DNA of 46,692 nucleotides from an uncultured Bacteroidota bacterium. Lineage in GTDB: Bacteria > Bacteroidota > Bacteroidia > Chitinophagales > Chitinophagaceae. Where the stretch lies: assembly GCA_903887005.1 (NCBI GenBank), contig CAISOH010000008.1, positions 1 to 46,692 of the forward strand, read 5' to 3'. Below, piece by piece: positions 34,173-42,819 of this stretch; position 1 is the first letter of the stretch; every line of letters starts with the position of its first letter. The notes under the pieces are model-generated. The model ran no database searches, was not told the DNA's origin, and saw only the letters and a list, made by a program, of their open reading frames with translations. The position numbers and the translations under genes are program-made.

Positions 34173-36247
34173 TTTTTATACTTTTTATTTCGCAAATATT
34201 GATAAATAGCCTCCTGGGAGCGCACTTCCGGTTTATCATCTTCTCTTTGCACATAATTATTGCTTTGATCGTTATCCAAGATACGACCTTTAACATTCTC
34301 GGCAAGCTGAATATTCAAAATATCTATTAATTCCTGCTGAATTCCCTTGTCATATACAGGACATGCAGCTTCTACACGATGGTCGAGATTCCGTACCATC
34401 CAGTCGGCAGAAGAGATAAATACCTGTTGCTCTTTGCTATTACCGAAAACAAATACCCGTGCATGTTCCAGGTAGTCATCAATTATACTGATAGCCTTAA
34501 TGTGGTCTTTAAAAGATTTCTGTCCGGTATATGCACAACAGATACCCCTAATCACCATTTTTATGTCCACGCCGGCTTTGGCGGCTGCATATAATTTTTC
34601 AATCAGAACTGTGTCAACAAGGCTGTTCAGCTTTATAATAACAGAGGCGGGTTTCTTTTTCTTCGCAATCCTTATTTGTTTATCTATCAGCGACAACATT
34701 ACTTTGCGCATACTTACCGGCGATACGGGCAATGTCTTACAATTCTTCAGGTTTGCCTGCTTTTTTACCGGGCTTTCCAGGTAGTCGAAAATCCTGTTTA
34801 TATCCGCAATAATTTTTCTGTCGGTGGTTAGCAGGCAATGATCGCCATAATAGAGCGCTGTGTTCTCATTAAGATTCCCGGTGGAGACAAAACCATATTG
34901 TTTGGTATGGTTAAATTCCCTCTTTTTTATCACGCATATTTTGGCATGTACCTTCATATCATGAAGGCCTAAAACTACTTTTACGCCTTCTTCCTCCAGT
35001 TGCTCCTTCCATCTCATATTTGCTTCTTCATCAAAACGGGCGCGCAGTTCCAGCACTACCGTTACTTCCTTGCCATTACGAACGGCATTAATAAGTGCAT
35101 TAATGATCTTGGAATTTTTAGCTACCCTGTAGCAGGTAACACGGATACTTTGTACAAACGGGTCAATGGCCGCTTCCCTGAGCAAATCAATTATGGAATC
35201 GAAAGAATGATAAGGCAAATGAAGCATCACATCCGTCTTTTCTATAACATCCATTATCCGGCAGGGCTGTTTCAGCAAAGGATGTATAAAAGGGTGCTGC
35301 CGCGGGGTTATATCATTGAATATAGATGCGGGAAAATCAATAAAATCTTTAAAATTATGTATTCTTCCGCCAGGTATAAGATTGTCTTTTTTCGTTAGCC
35401 CCAGCCGTTTTGTAAGATAATTCAATAAAGAGGGGTCTATATGCCTGTCGTAAACAAACCGGGTAGCGCGGCCATGTTTACGGTTCTTCAATCCTTTTTC
35501 CAACTGTGCAATGATACTTGTATTCACATCATTATCTATTTCCAGTTCGGCATCCCGGGTCACTTTAATAATGTAACCAAGGAACCTGTTAAAACCAAAA
35601 GGAGCAAACAGGCCGGGAAGATTAAAGCGGATAATATCTTCCAGCAATATTATGTCGGTCTGGCCTTCGTCCGATGGCAGGATCACAAAACGGGGTAAAA
35701 CTTTAGTGGGTATCTCTATGAGGGCATAACGCTGCACCATAGATTCCTTTGTGCTGCCCAACATGCAGGCGAGATAGATGGATTTATCACGGAGGAGGGG
35801 GATATGAGGAATGGTCTCAATCATCAAAGGAATAATCTGTGTCCTTATTTTTTCTTCAAAAATTCTTGACACAAATTCCTTCTGATGTTTTGATAGTTGT
35901 TTTTCGTTCTTGATAAATATGTTCTTCTTCTCTAATTCAGAAATAATATCTGAAAAAGTCATGTCAAATTCCGCCTGTTGGGTTATAACGTTTTGCTGTA
36001 TCTTCTTTAATATTTTATCCGGGTTGGCCTCAAGGTGCATCTTGGCGGCTTTTCCCAGCAATACCATTTTATTAAGCGCAGCTACGCGCACACGAAAAAA
36101 CTCATCAAGGTTGTTCGAAAAAATACCGAGAAAACGCAGGCGGTCGTGGATGTGATTGGTGGGGTCGTTGGCTTCCTGTAATACCCTTGCGTTAAATGCC
36201 AGCCAGCTTAAATCCCTTATTATAGTTTGTTTGGTTGTTTTTATCAT
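34169..36247 (-). CDS. ppk1: polyphosphate kinase 1
   Basis: A 692-residue enzyme that polymerises the gamma-phosphate of ATP into polyphosphate. Domain order is complete: N-terminal helical domain (RDLSWLAFNARVLQEA near 12-27), head domain, and two phospholipase-D-like C domains. The autophosphorylated His is His434 in MKVHAKICVIKK, and the second catalytic His is His595 in YLEHARVFVFGNS, close to E. coli His435 and His592. SSADWMVRNLDHRVEA near the end is also diagnostic. Overlaps ppx by 4 nt. No Pho-like box recognised upstream. Confidence 0.96.
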   Translation of the reverse strand: MIKTTKQTIIRDLSWLAFNARVLQEANDPTNHIHDRLRFLGIFSNNLDEFFRVRVAALNKMVLLGKAAKMHLEANPDKILKKIQQNVITQQAEFDMTFSDIISELEKKNIFIKNEKQLSKHQKEFVSRIFEEKIRTQIIPLMIETIPHIPLLRDKSIYLACMLGSTKESMVQRYALIEIPTKVLPRFVILPSDEGQTDIILLEDIIRFNLPGLFAPFGFNRFLGYIIKVTRDAELEIDNDVNTSIIAQLEKGLKNRKHGRATRFVYDRHIDPSLLNYLTKRLGLTKKDNLIPGGRIHNFKDFIDFPASIFNDITPRQHPFIHPLLKQPCRIMDVIEKTDVMLHLPYHSFDSIIDLLREAAIDPFVQSIRVTCYRVAKNSKIINALINAVRNGKEVTVVLELRARFDEEANMRWKEQLEEEGVKVVLGLHDMKVHAKICVIKKREFNHTKQYGFVSTGNLNENTALYYGDHCLLTTDRKIIADINRIFDYLESPVKKQANLKNCKTLPVSPVSMRKVMLSLIDKQIRIAKKKKPASVIIKLNSLVDTVLIEKLYAAAKAGVDIKMVIRGICCAYTGQKSFKDHIKAISIIDDYLEHARVFVFGNSKEQQVFISSADWMVRNLDHRVEAACPVYDKGIQQELIDILNIQLAENVKGRILDNDQSNNYVQREDDKPEVRSQEAIYQYLRNKKYKN

Positions 36248-36298
36248 GGCAATAAAGAATCGCTAAAAATACTTTAAAATCCACCCGTTAATAAGAGT

Positions 36299-36790
36299 TT
36301 ACAATTTCTTAATACGGTCAATAATGGATGAACTGGAATAACCTTCCACAAATGGAATTATTTCTACTGCGCCGCCTATACTCCTTACAAATTCTGCGCC
36401 AACAATCCCGGATATTGTATAATCGCCACCTTTAACGAGCACATCCGGTTTAATCATTTTTATTAAAGTTTCAGGGGTGTCTTCATCAAACAGGCAAACA
36501 GCATCCACACAAAGGAGGGAGGCTACCTGGAAAGCCCTGTCCTGCTCATTGGTTACAGGGCGGGCGGCGCCTTTCAATCTTTGTACAGAACTATCGGTAT
36601 TTAAACCCAATATAAGGATATTGCCAAAATCAGCAGCCCGTGCCAGGAGGTCGAGGTGCCCATGATGCAATATATCGAAACAACCATTTGTAAATACTAT
36701 CTTTTTGCCTGTGGCGCGCCATATATTACATTCACGGGCAAGGGCTTCACTGCTATATATTTTGTGTTGTATCCACTGTAATTTTTGCAT
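36299..36790 (-). CDS. rfaE2: D-glycero-beta-D-manno-heptose 1-phosphate adenylyltransferase
   Basis: A 163-residue nucleotidyltransferase for ADP-heptose synthesis (LPS inner core), corresponding to the C-terminal domain of E. coli HldE. TNGCFDILHHGHLDLL carries the HxGH motif. VKGGDYTISGIVGAEFV and EGYSSSSIIDRI near the end are typical (the latter an ISSS-T/S-like motif). Start chosen at ATG 36790; ATG 36811 and 36844 are in frame further upstream. Even the short form overlaps the upstream membrane protein gene by 38 nt, implying coupling. The separate kinase gene (rfaE1) is not in the window. Confidence 0.9.
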   Translation of the reverse strand: MQKLQWIQHKIYSSEALARECNIWRATGKKIVFTNGCFDILHHGHLDLLARAADFGNILILGLNTDSSVQRLKGAARPVTNEQDRAFQVASLLCVDAVCLFDEDTPETLIKMIKPDVLVKGGDYTISGIVGAEFVRSIGGAVEIIPFVEGYSSSSIIDRIKKL

Positions 36791-37769
36791 TTCTTTTGCG
36801 GTTATAAGCATGAATTGATAACAGGGAAATAATACCCAGCGCAATTATCAGTACTGTCTGCACGGCCCATGCTATCCATCCGAAAGCCTGTGCAGGAATT
36901 TCAGGTATGTCGTAAACAACAAGGATCTGTGCAACCATTAAGGTGTACATGCCAATGCCGCCCGGTGTTATGATAAGGCCTATGCTGCCATATACCAATA
37001 CCACCAGTGAGGCAAGGGCTGATAAATGATGTGTAGGAGGCAGGCTTTTAAGTCCAATATATATCTGAATAACGTACATTAACCACATAAGAACAGTAAG
37101 ACCAATAAATTCCCACCTTTTTTTCATGTGCATTATAGAAAATATACCATGGCTCATCTCTTTCATTACCTTCCCGAATTTGGTTTCCCTATGCCTTCGG
37201 TATATGAGTACCAATGAAACAATCAATATTATAACCGCCGCAAGAATAATCAGTAAAACAGTTTGGTTCCTTTCTATTTTTTGGGATAACAGGTTCATTT
37301 TTCCCCCAACATAACTACTGATGGTGTTTATCTGGACCAGAAACGCTATAATAGCTATAGAGATAAGACAAAGAATATCAAAAGCGCGCTCTGCCACTAT
37401 GGTCCCTATCATTTTATGAGCAGGCATTTTTTCGTACTTGGCTAATACGGTACATTTAGCTACTTCGCCTGCGCGGGGCAATGCGAGGTTGGCAAGATAT
37501 CCTATCATTACCGCGAACATAGTGTTGGTGACTGTTGGCCGTAAATCCATTGTTTCCAGTAAATACCGCCAGCGCAGCGCCCTGAAAAAATGAGAAAAGA
37601 ATCCGGCAATAAAAATGGGGATTAAAAACCACGCATCAATACTTCTCATTGCCAGCACAAGTTCTGTAGTTTGCTGAGGTGTAAGCTCATGCAGCATGTG
37701 ATAAACAATCCATATTCCCAACCCAAGAAAAATTATGTATTGTAATATCGTCAGGATGGCTTTCTTCAT
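36753..37769 (-). CDS. flippase-like membrane protein (LPG synthase TM domain family)
   Basis: A 338-residue protein with about eight membrane helices, of the UPF0104/PF03706-type family named after the membrane part of MprF lysyl-phosphatidylglycerol synthase. Signatures: HFFRALRWRYLLE near 59-71, GYLANLALPRAGEVAKC near 90-106, ERAFDIL, and a late GGIGMYT segment. No aminoacyl-transfer domain is present. Members are proposed lipid or polyprenyl carriers. It lies between panD and rfaE2, which may point to envelope lipid or LPS assembly. That is inference from context. Confidence 0.82.
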   Translation of the reverse strand: MKKAILTILQYIIFLGLGIWIVYHMLHELTPQQTTELVLAMRSIDAWFLIPIFIAGFFSHFFRALRWRYLLETMDLRPTVTNTMFAVMIGYLANLALPRAGEVAKCTVLAKYEKMPAHKMIGTIVAERAFDILCLISIAIIAFLVQINTISSYVGGKMNLLSQKIERNQTVLLIILAAVIILIVSLVLIYRRHRETKFGKVMKEMSHGIFSIMHMKKRWEFIGLTVLMWLMYVIQIYIGLKSLPPTHHLSALASLVVLVYGSIGLIITPGGIGMYTLMVAQILVVYDIPEIPAQAFGWIAWAVQTVLIIALGIISLLSIHAYNRKRNAKITVDTTQNI

Positions 37770-37845
37770 AATCTAAAGATACTAAGGGAATGTAACAAAA
37801 ATGACTGACGCAAATCAGCCATATCTATGGTGTCAATTTCAGTAA

Positions 37846-38190
37846 TTACAAACTATTGTCCTCCTTTGGAAAAATTATCACCGGCTTGAATTTCCTTGCT
37901 TCTTCAAAATCCATAACGGCATAAGACATGATGATAACTGTGTCGCTTACAGAAATTCTCCGGGCAGCGGGGCCGTTCATACAAATCATACCGGAACCTC
38001 TTGTTCCCCTGATCACATAGGTTTGCAACCGCTCACCGCTGTCAACACTAAGTACATGTACCTTTTCGTTTTCTATAATATTAGCGGCTTCCATCAGATC
38101 TTCATCAATGGTAATGCTGCCAATGTAATTCAGGTTTGCCTCGGTAATCTTTACCCTATGAATTTTAGACTTTAATACTTCTATCTGCAT
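37846..38190 (-). CDS. panD: aspartate 1-decarboxylase
   Basis: A 114-residue enzyme that converts aspartate to beta-alanine for pantothenate and CoA. It self-cleaves between Gly24 and Ser25 in YIGSITID to form the pyruvoyl cofactor; the position equals that of E. coli. Other conserved features: [14 protein letters not shown] at the start, then GERLQTYVI and MNGPAARR. Usually next to panC in Bacteroidota, but panC is not here. The flippase-like gene follows after 76 nt. The ATG is 8 nt from a TACCTTTG promoter box, so the transcript may lack a leader. Confidence 0.95.
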   Translation of the reverse strand: MQIEVLKSKIHRVKITEANLNYIGSITIDEDLMEAANIIENEKVHVLSVDSGERLQTYVIRGTRGSGMICMNGPAARRISVSDTVIIMSYAVMDFEEARKFKPVIIFPKEDNSL

Positions 38191-38198
38191 AGCGGCGG

Positions 38199-38206
38199 CA
38201 AAGGTA
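38199..38206 (-). promoter_or_regulatory. -7 promoter element of panD
   Basis: On the minus strand TACCTTTG matches TAnnTTTG, 8 nt before ATG 38190. A -33-like TATG (38226-38229) is at exactly 19-nt spacing, one mismatch to TTTG. Confidence 0.5.
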
Positions 38207-38312
38207 CGGGTTTAGTTGATTTGTTCATAAGTTTAAAAACCAATAATAAATAAGAAAATATTAATGTAAATCTATCAATCTTTAACATAATTTTATCTCC
38301 AAAATTACACTT

Positions 38313-38723
38313 ATGCAAATGAACACTTATTTATTTTTCAATGGCAATTGTGAGGAGGCCATGAACTTTTATAAAGCTGCTTTAGGTGGTAATATCACAG
38401 CAATGGCGCGTTACGGCGATGCACCAATGCCATGCAGCGACGATTATAAAAGCAAAATAATGCATGGTGTACTGATGGTGGGTGATGGCAGCATCATGTT
38501 TTCAGACAGCAACGAGCAACGTAAAGCAGTATTCGGAGATAATTTTTCCATGTCCCTGAGTTTTAATGCTGATGACGAAATTACCAGGACTTACCATGCT
38601 ATTTCTGCCGGCGGCACTGTTACCATGCCTTTGCAGGATACATTCTGGGGTGCAAAGTTCGGTATGTGCTGCGATAAATTTGGCATAAACTGGATGTTTA
38701 ACTGGGATAAGCCCAAAGAATAA
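38313..38723 (+). CDS. VOC-family protein, PhnB-like
   Basis: A 136-residue glyoxalase/bleomycin-resistance-fold protein. The opening TYLFFNGNCEEAMNFYKAALGG and the late DTFWGAKFGMCCDKFGINWMFNW are hallmarks of the PhnB-like subgroup, whose members are mostly of unknown substrate. Cytosolic, probably metal-binding through scattered His/Glu that are not fully conserved. Monocistronic, divergent from panD, and followed by a 27-nt palindrome that may be its terminator. Confidence 0.9.
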   Translation: MQMNTYLFFNGNCEEAMNFYKAALGGNITAMARYGDAPMPCSDDYKSKIMHGVLMVGDGSIMFSDSNEQRKAVFGDNFSMSLSFNADDEITRTYHAISAGGTVTMPLQDTFWGAKFGMCCDKFGINWMFNWDKPKE

Positions 38724-38734
38724 TCCGACGTAGA

Positions 38735-38761
38735 TGTGCCACACTTTAAAAGTGTGGCACA
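38735..38761. terminator. 27-nt palindrome after VOC gene (bidirectional hairpin)
   Basis: TGTGCCACACTTT - A - AAAGTGTGGCACA: 13-bp perfect arms around one base, 11 nt after the VOC stop. The hairpin core can form the usual tetraloop within TTTAAAA. There is no strong T-run, so it may be a dispersed palindromic repeat as much as a terminator. Confidence 0.55.
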
Positions 38762-38788
38762 CCTTAAAAACATTCACCAAATTGAAGG

Positions 38789-38839
38789 TTTAACCAATTA
38801 ACCTTTTAACCTCTTGCCCTTTTAACCAATTAACCTTTT
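38789..38839. repeat. 19-nt direct repeat, two copies
   Basis: TTTAACCAATTAACCTTTT occurs at 38789-38807 and 38821-38839, 32 nt apart. The second copy includes the stop codon of the leftward zincin-like gene. Confidence 0.75.
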
Positions 38840-39936
38840 CCATTCTCATTTATCATTTTTCTCAAAAACGCGTTCCAGCCGCCCTTGCCAATACCAAATT
38901 CCTTTGAAATAATGTCATCGAGCGATGTATAGGCCATAATGCGCCTGAGGCCGGTAATGCCATTTTTATTGTAGGCGTCGAGGCACAGCATACCTGTTAT
39001 TGCACTATAGGGGTTGGTATTATTGTCCATGTAGTAAAACGCATCCAGCTTATCTAAGTTTATCTCCTGGTGCTGTTCCAGGTAAAGGTTCAGGCGTTTA
39101 ATGTGCCATATCAGCTCATGCCCCATGCTGCCCCCATAAAACGCTGCCAGGCCTTCTTTAAGCGGTGAGTGCGGGTAAAGCTTGTTGAGGTAGATATGCA
39201 CCACCTCATGAAAATAGTTTTCCCCCAATCCCCCGCAGTAAATAATATTATCCATATCGTCCGATATGCCGCTTGGCTTATCCCGGTTGCCCATGGCTAC
39301 TGTAAAATCAAATCCCCTGAAATGTTCCAGTTCTTCCTTTGTATCAGCGAAATAATAACGGATGTTAATTGGGGCTAAATTCCATTCGCGCTCCAGTTCT
39401 TTTATTCGCACCGTAAGCGTCTTCGCTTTCTTTTTATCAAAACTATGATAAGGTGGGTAATGGTAGGTGATATTATCCACTTTCTCTGTTTTCCAGTATT
39501 TACCTGCCAGCCGTATAGGGCTGACAAAATGAAGCGCATTATTTTTATCGTTCTGAATGTAGTGATTTGTAATAGACATCACTGAAATTTTGCCTGTAGA
39601 ATCACCTCTGCCAAACAAAGTCTTAATATGCACAAACCCCTGTTCCGGCTTTGCATAGAGTATGGTTGGTTTACCAATCCTGTAGGTAGGCGCTTCGGTA
39701 TTAATTCCAAAAACCAATTGATCCGGACGTTTGTATTCTTTACAATCTTCTGCAGTCCAGTATTCATTAAAATCCGGCAAATGACCCGGCTTAAACTCAT
39801 TGAAATACCTGCTTAAAAAATTTACGGCATTAACCAATTCCGTATCTGCAGGGTCTATCGGGTTGTTCACAGGTATTTGCGCACTACTGCAGTGAAAAGC
39901 AAAAATTGCAAATAAGGCTGTATAAAATTTTATCAT
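38830..39936 (-). CDS. secreted zincin-like protein of unknown function
   Basis: A 368-residue protein with a signal peptide (about 1-19, CSSAQ). The sequence FHEVVHIYLNKL carries HEXXH (His243, Glu244, His247), and Glu261 in PLKEGLAAFYGG is a possible third zinc ligand, as in gluzincins, although the 13-residue spacing is shorter than the 18 of M1 proteins. A long N-terminal beta-rich region precedes it. I do not recognise a named family. A periplasmic or surface peptidase is a plausible reading. The 3' end lies in a direct repeat. Confidence 0.65.
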   Translation of the reverse strand: MIKFYTALFAIFAFHCSSAQIPVNNPIDPADTELVNAVNFLSRYFNEFKPGHLPDFNEYWTAEDCKEYKRPDQLVFGINTEAPTYRIGKPTILYAKPEQGFVHIKTLFGRGDSTGKISVMSITNHYIQNDKNNALHFVSPIRLAGKYWKTEKVDNITYHYPPYHSFDKKKAKTLTVRIKELEREWNLAPINIRYYFADTKEELEHFRGFDFTVAMGNRDKPSGISDDMDNIIYCGGLGENYFHEVVHIYLNKLYPHSPLKEGLAAFYGGSMGHELIWHIKRLNLYLEQHQEINLDKLDAFYYMDNNTNPYSAITGMLCLDAYNKNGITGLRRIMAYTSLDDIISKEFGIGKGGWNAFLRKMINENGKG

Positions 39937-40216
39937 TGCTCCACGTAATTATACTGCAATATAATTCAAATATTTAAAGGGAGTTACGACAGATATATGA
40001 CAGGGTTCATTTCAAATTTTCGCATTCGCGCATTTGAAGATAGAAGTAATGTAGCAGAGCACCTGATGGCGCCTTTTTTATGCCGTCAATGATTATTCTG
40101 CGGTAAAATGAGGGTTGAGCAACGGATGTTTGCAAATAGCTAAATTAAGTTAGGCATAGGCAGAAAAACCAGCGCCATGCAGTTGAAAGAAGCTTTAGAT
40201 AACAGCGTACAGCTAT
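39937..40216. other. Gene-free interval, left part
   Basis: No supported ORF between the zincin-like gene and the hairpin element. It includes an AT-rich stretch and a weak 7-bp inverted repeat (TTCAAAT / ATTTGAA) near 40013-40037. Nothing else was recognised. Confidence 0.4.
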
Positions 40217-40295
40217 TTTTTGGCGCGCGGAGCATTTCGCCAAAAATCGCCTTTTCTTTTGTTACTTTTCTTTTGGCGAAGCAAAAGAAAAGTAA
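40217..40295. repeat. Composite double-hairpin element
   Basis: First hairpin: TTTTTGGCG (40217-40225) with CGCCAAAAA (40238-40246), 9 bp. Second: TTACTTTTCTTTTG (40262-40275) with CAAAAGAAAAGTAA (40282-40295), a perfect 14-bp stem and 6-nt loop GCGAAG. Small ORFs on both strands through it look spurious. Similar sequences are, from memory, dispersed in other genomes; not verified. Confidence 0.8.
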
Positions 40296-40528
40296 GATAA
40301 TGCAGGACAGAGATTACACAATATTTATAATTTCTATTTGCGAAGGTTTGAATTGTACCCATAAAAGAGCAAATGTTAAATAAGGTTAAAACCAGAATAC
40401 GTATCAAATTGCGCATTATATTTGGTAAGATATAGTGGTTACATAGACAATAACAAAGCTGATGGTTCTGTACATAACATGGTTTTGCGCCCTTGTTATT
40501 ATAACCTGATCACTACTAAATAATTATA

Positions 40529-40552
40529 CTTTGCGTCTTAGCGCCTTTGCGA
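40529..40552. repeat. Octanucleotide repeat just upstream of histidine kinase gene
   Basis: Three consecutive 8-nt units: CTTTGCGT, CTTAGCGC, CTTTGCGA. It lies 14 nt before the kinase ATG. Its TTTG-rich units may also serve as promoter-like elements. Confidence 0.6.
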
Positions 40553-40566
40553 GAAAACTATATTAA

Positions 40567-41886
40567 ATGGCAGGAATGAAAAAAAATAAACTGAAATGGA
40601 TAAAAGGGCTGATGCTCTTCAGCCATGTATTGCTGCTGCTGTTTACTGCACAATGGTTAGTCAGCCAGTATAATGACCAGCAGGCCCAGTTAAAAAAGAA
40701 CCTCACAAAATTGTTCACCGAAGTACAGCAGAAAATAACTGATTCGCTGTTACTGCATGTCATAGATCCAACCTTTGTAAATAAAGCGGCTATTACGAAT
40801 GCCACCAGTCTGCCGGCCGGTGATCAGCCGGGCAAATTAATTGCATTATCACAGCCCGGCCTTCATCGTATTTTAAGCGGCGCCAGAATTTCCAAATCCG
40901 AAGAAAAGACATTGTTCAGAATGGATACGATCGTTTTTAATGAACTGTTCACCAGCCAGATGAAGCATAACGGATGGAACTTTCGTTCTGAATGGATCAA
41001 CAGCAGCGACAGCAATACGAAAGGCGAAAAAGCAATCTTCATTCAAAGTAATTTCTTTACCAACGCTAATGGGGTAGTGGTAAAGAATTATAAATGGTAC
41101 CTGTATGGAAAATTATTGCCGCAGATATGCTTTGGCTTTATACTCCTGTTTGTTACCGGCGCTGCATTTCTGATCACATTCAAAAGCCTGAAAGCGCAGA
41201 TAAAGCTGGGGAATATGAAAGACGATTTCATCAGCAATATGTCGCACGAACTGAAGACCCCCATAGCTACCGTAAAATGCGCCCTGGAAGCGCTCAATAA
41301 CTTTAACGTAATAGAAGATGTAAAACTGAGCCGGGAATACCTCGCCATGGCCTGTTCCGAAATGGACAGGCTGGAACTGCTGGCTACCAGTTCACTGAAT
41401 ACTTCCCTGCTTGAAACCGGAAAGTTATACATACAGCGCGAAAGCTACGACCTGAAAAAATTAGTGGAAGAAGTATTGCAAACCATGCAGCTACGGTTAC
41501 AGCAGCAGGGAGCAAAGGTTTCCTTTGAATCAAACGGCAGTAATTTCCTGATACCGGTGGACAAACTGCATACACAGGGCGTATTGATAAACCTTTTAGA
41601 CAACAGCCTTAAATATGGCAAATCGCCGGTAAACATAAACATCCGCCTTGCCGAAAACAATGGCGCAGTGCAGCTCATGCTGTCCGACAATGGCCCCGGT
41701 ATTCCCGAAGAATACCGCGAAAAAGTGTTTGAAAAATTCTTCCGCGTACCCACCGGCAACCGCCACAATACAAAGGGCTATGGCCTTGGCCTCAGCTATG
41801 CCGCACAGGTGATGCGCCAGCACAACGGCGCCATTAATGTGAACAATATGGCGGGTGGTGGGTGTATGTTTACATTGACGTTTTAG
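40567..41886 (+). CDS. sensor histidine kinase
   Basis: A 439-residue membrane kinase. TM1 at about 14-34, a periplasmic sensor region (about 35-185), TM2 at about 187-207, HisKA domain with the phospho-acceptor His227 in SNMSHELKTPIA, and an HATPase_c domain with N-box LLDNSLKYG, G1 box SDNGPGIPEEY, F box EKFFRV and G2 box GYGLGLSY. No receiver domain and no response regulator gene within this window, so it is an orphan here. The sensor region has no recognised fold. The gene after it is convergent. Confidence 0.94.
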   Translation: MAGMKKNKLKWIKGLMLFSHVLLLLFTAQWLVSQYNDQQAQLKKNLTKLFTEVQQKITDSLLLHVIDPTFVNKAAITNATSLPAGDQPGKLIALSQPGLHRILSGARISKSEEKTLFRMDTIVFNELFTSQMKHNGWNFRSEWINSSDSNTKGEKAIFIQSNFFTNANGVVVKNYKWYLYGKLLPQICFGFILLFVTGAAFLITFKSLKAQIKLGNMKDDFISNMSHELKTPIATVKCALEALNNFNVIEDVKLSREYLAMACSEMDRLELLATSSLNTSLLETGKLYIQRESYDLKKLVEEVLQTMQLRLQQQGAKVSFESNGSNFLIPVDKLHTQGVLINLLDNSLKYGKSPVNINIRLAENNGAVQLMLSDNGPGIPEEYREKVFEKFFRVPTGNRHNTKGYGLGLSYAAQVMRQHNGAINVNNMAGGGCMFTLTF

Positions 41887-41901
41887 AACCCTTTTTTGTT
41901 G

Positions 41902-41979
41902 TTATTCTATTAAAACTGCTACCTTTCTGCCACCAGCTCCTATTATTTTCATAAAATCAGTATCGGCGAATTTAAACAT
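41902..41979 (-). other. Possible 25-codon ORF or gene remnant
   Basis: Minus-strand ORF from ATG 41979 to TAA 41902, with amino-acid composition like the end of a real protein (KIIGAGGRKVAVLIE). The frame stays open upstream into the end of the lipoprotein gene, in another frame. No promoter recognised. It could be chance or a remnant. Confidence 0.2.
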
Positions 41980-42022
41980 AAACTCGCTCTTACATAATCC
42001 TGCTTTTAGAGAAGGCAATAAG

Positions 42023-42628
42023 TTAATGACGAGATTTAACAACATCCATCATATTCCGTTGATATAACCCATAGGGCAGGTAATCAATAAATTCATAAAA
42101 CTTTTTTTCTACCTGCACACTTTTCTCAATAAAATTACCAAATGAGTCTATCACTTTGTTCCCAGTATTAAAATAAAATGTTTTAATTGTATAGGTTTTC
42201 CCATTAGAATACTCGTATTCTGTAAATCCACAGTCATCACATGTTGTAAGAGGAAAATGACCAGAGTCTTTTGTGAGAATTTGTGATACATGAAGGTTGT
42301 TAAATTCCTTAACAATTTCGTTTGTGATACTATCGGTAATATGAAAATTTATTCCGTAGTATTTCATTTTCTTCTTGTCCTTTCTTGCTGTATAACAAAA
42401 TACCTCTCCGAAATAGTGTATAGAGTCATCCGACCAAATACCTATTTGTTCATTTGGAATACTATACCTGAAATAAAATCTCTTATTAGATTGTTTAATG
42501 GATTTTATATTGCCATAATCGTGTAATTTATAAACAGAGTTAAACCTTGTCTTTTTTGAAGCAAAGCACGAAACAAAAAAAATAATACTCAATAAAGCGA
42601 CCAAACCTTTTATTTTTCTCGTTTTCAT
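42023..42628 (-). CDS. hypothetical lipoprotein
   Basis: A 201-residue protein with a lipoprotein signal (MKTRKIKGLVALLSIIFFVSC). The mature part is hydrophilic, rich in Tyr/Lys, and has a Cys pair in TTCDDCGF near 128-134. I do not recognise a family. Its AT-rich composition (many AAA and TTT codons) is stronger than in neighbouring genes, which may reflect recent acquisition. It is convergent with the histidine kinase and lies upstream of nothing in the same direction. Confidence 0.65.
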   Translation of the reverse strand: MKTRKIKGLVALLSIIFFVSCFASKKTRFNSVYKLHDYGNIKSIKQSNKRFYFRYSIPNEQIGIWSDDSIHYFGEVFCYTARKDKKKMKYYGINFHITDSITNEIVKEFNNLHVSQILTKDSGHFPLTTCDDCGFTEYEYSNGKTYTIKTFYFNTGNKVIDSFGNFIEKSVQVEKKFYEFIDYLPYGLYQRNMMDVVKSRH

Positions 42629-42819
42629 TCTTAAAGTTAAAAATGATGAAAGTTACATTTAGTCTGCCACAAATTGTAACGGAAAACGGTTACGCTGAAT
42701 AATCCCTTGATATTTAGAGTAGAGGTTTTATTTTGGATAAAAAATCTCAAAAAACCCAATGTTGTTCGTAGTGTTCTCTAAAAAAATGTTGTTCGGCGTA
42801 GTCTTAGCTATATGCCGGT

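Noticed and set aside
40177-40416. Small ORFs on both strands through the double hairpin
   Set aside because: They read through inverted-repeat DNA and mirror each other. No independent coding support.
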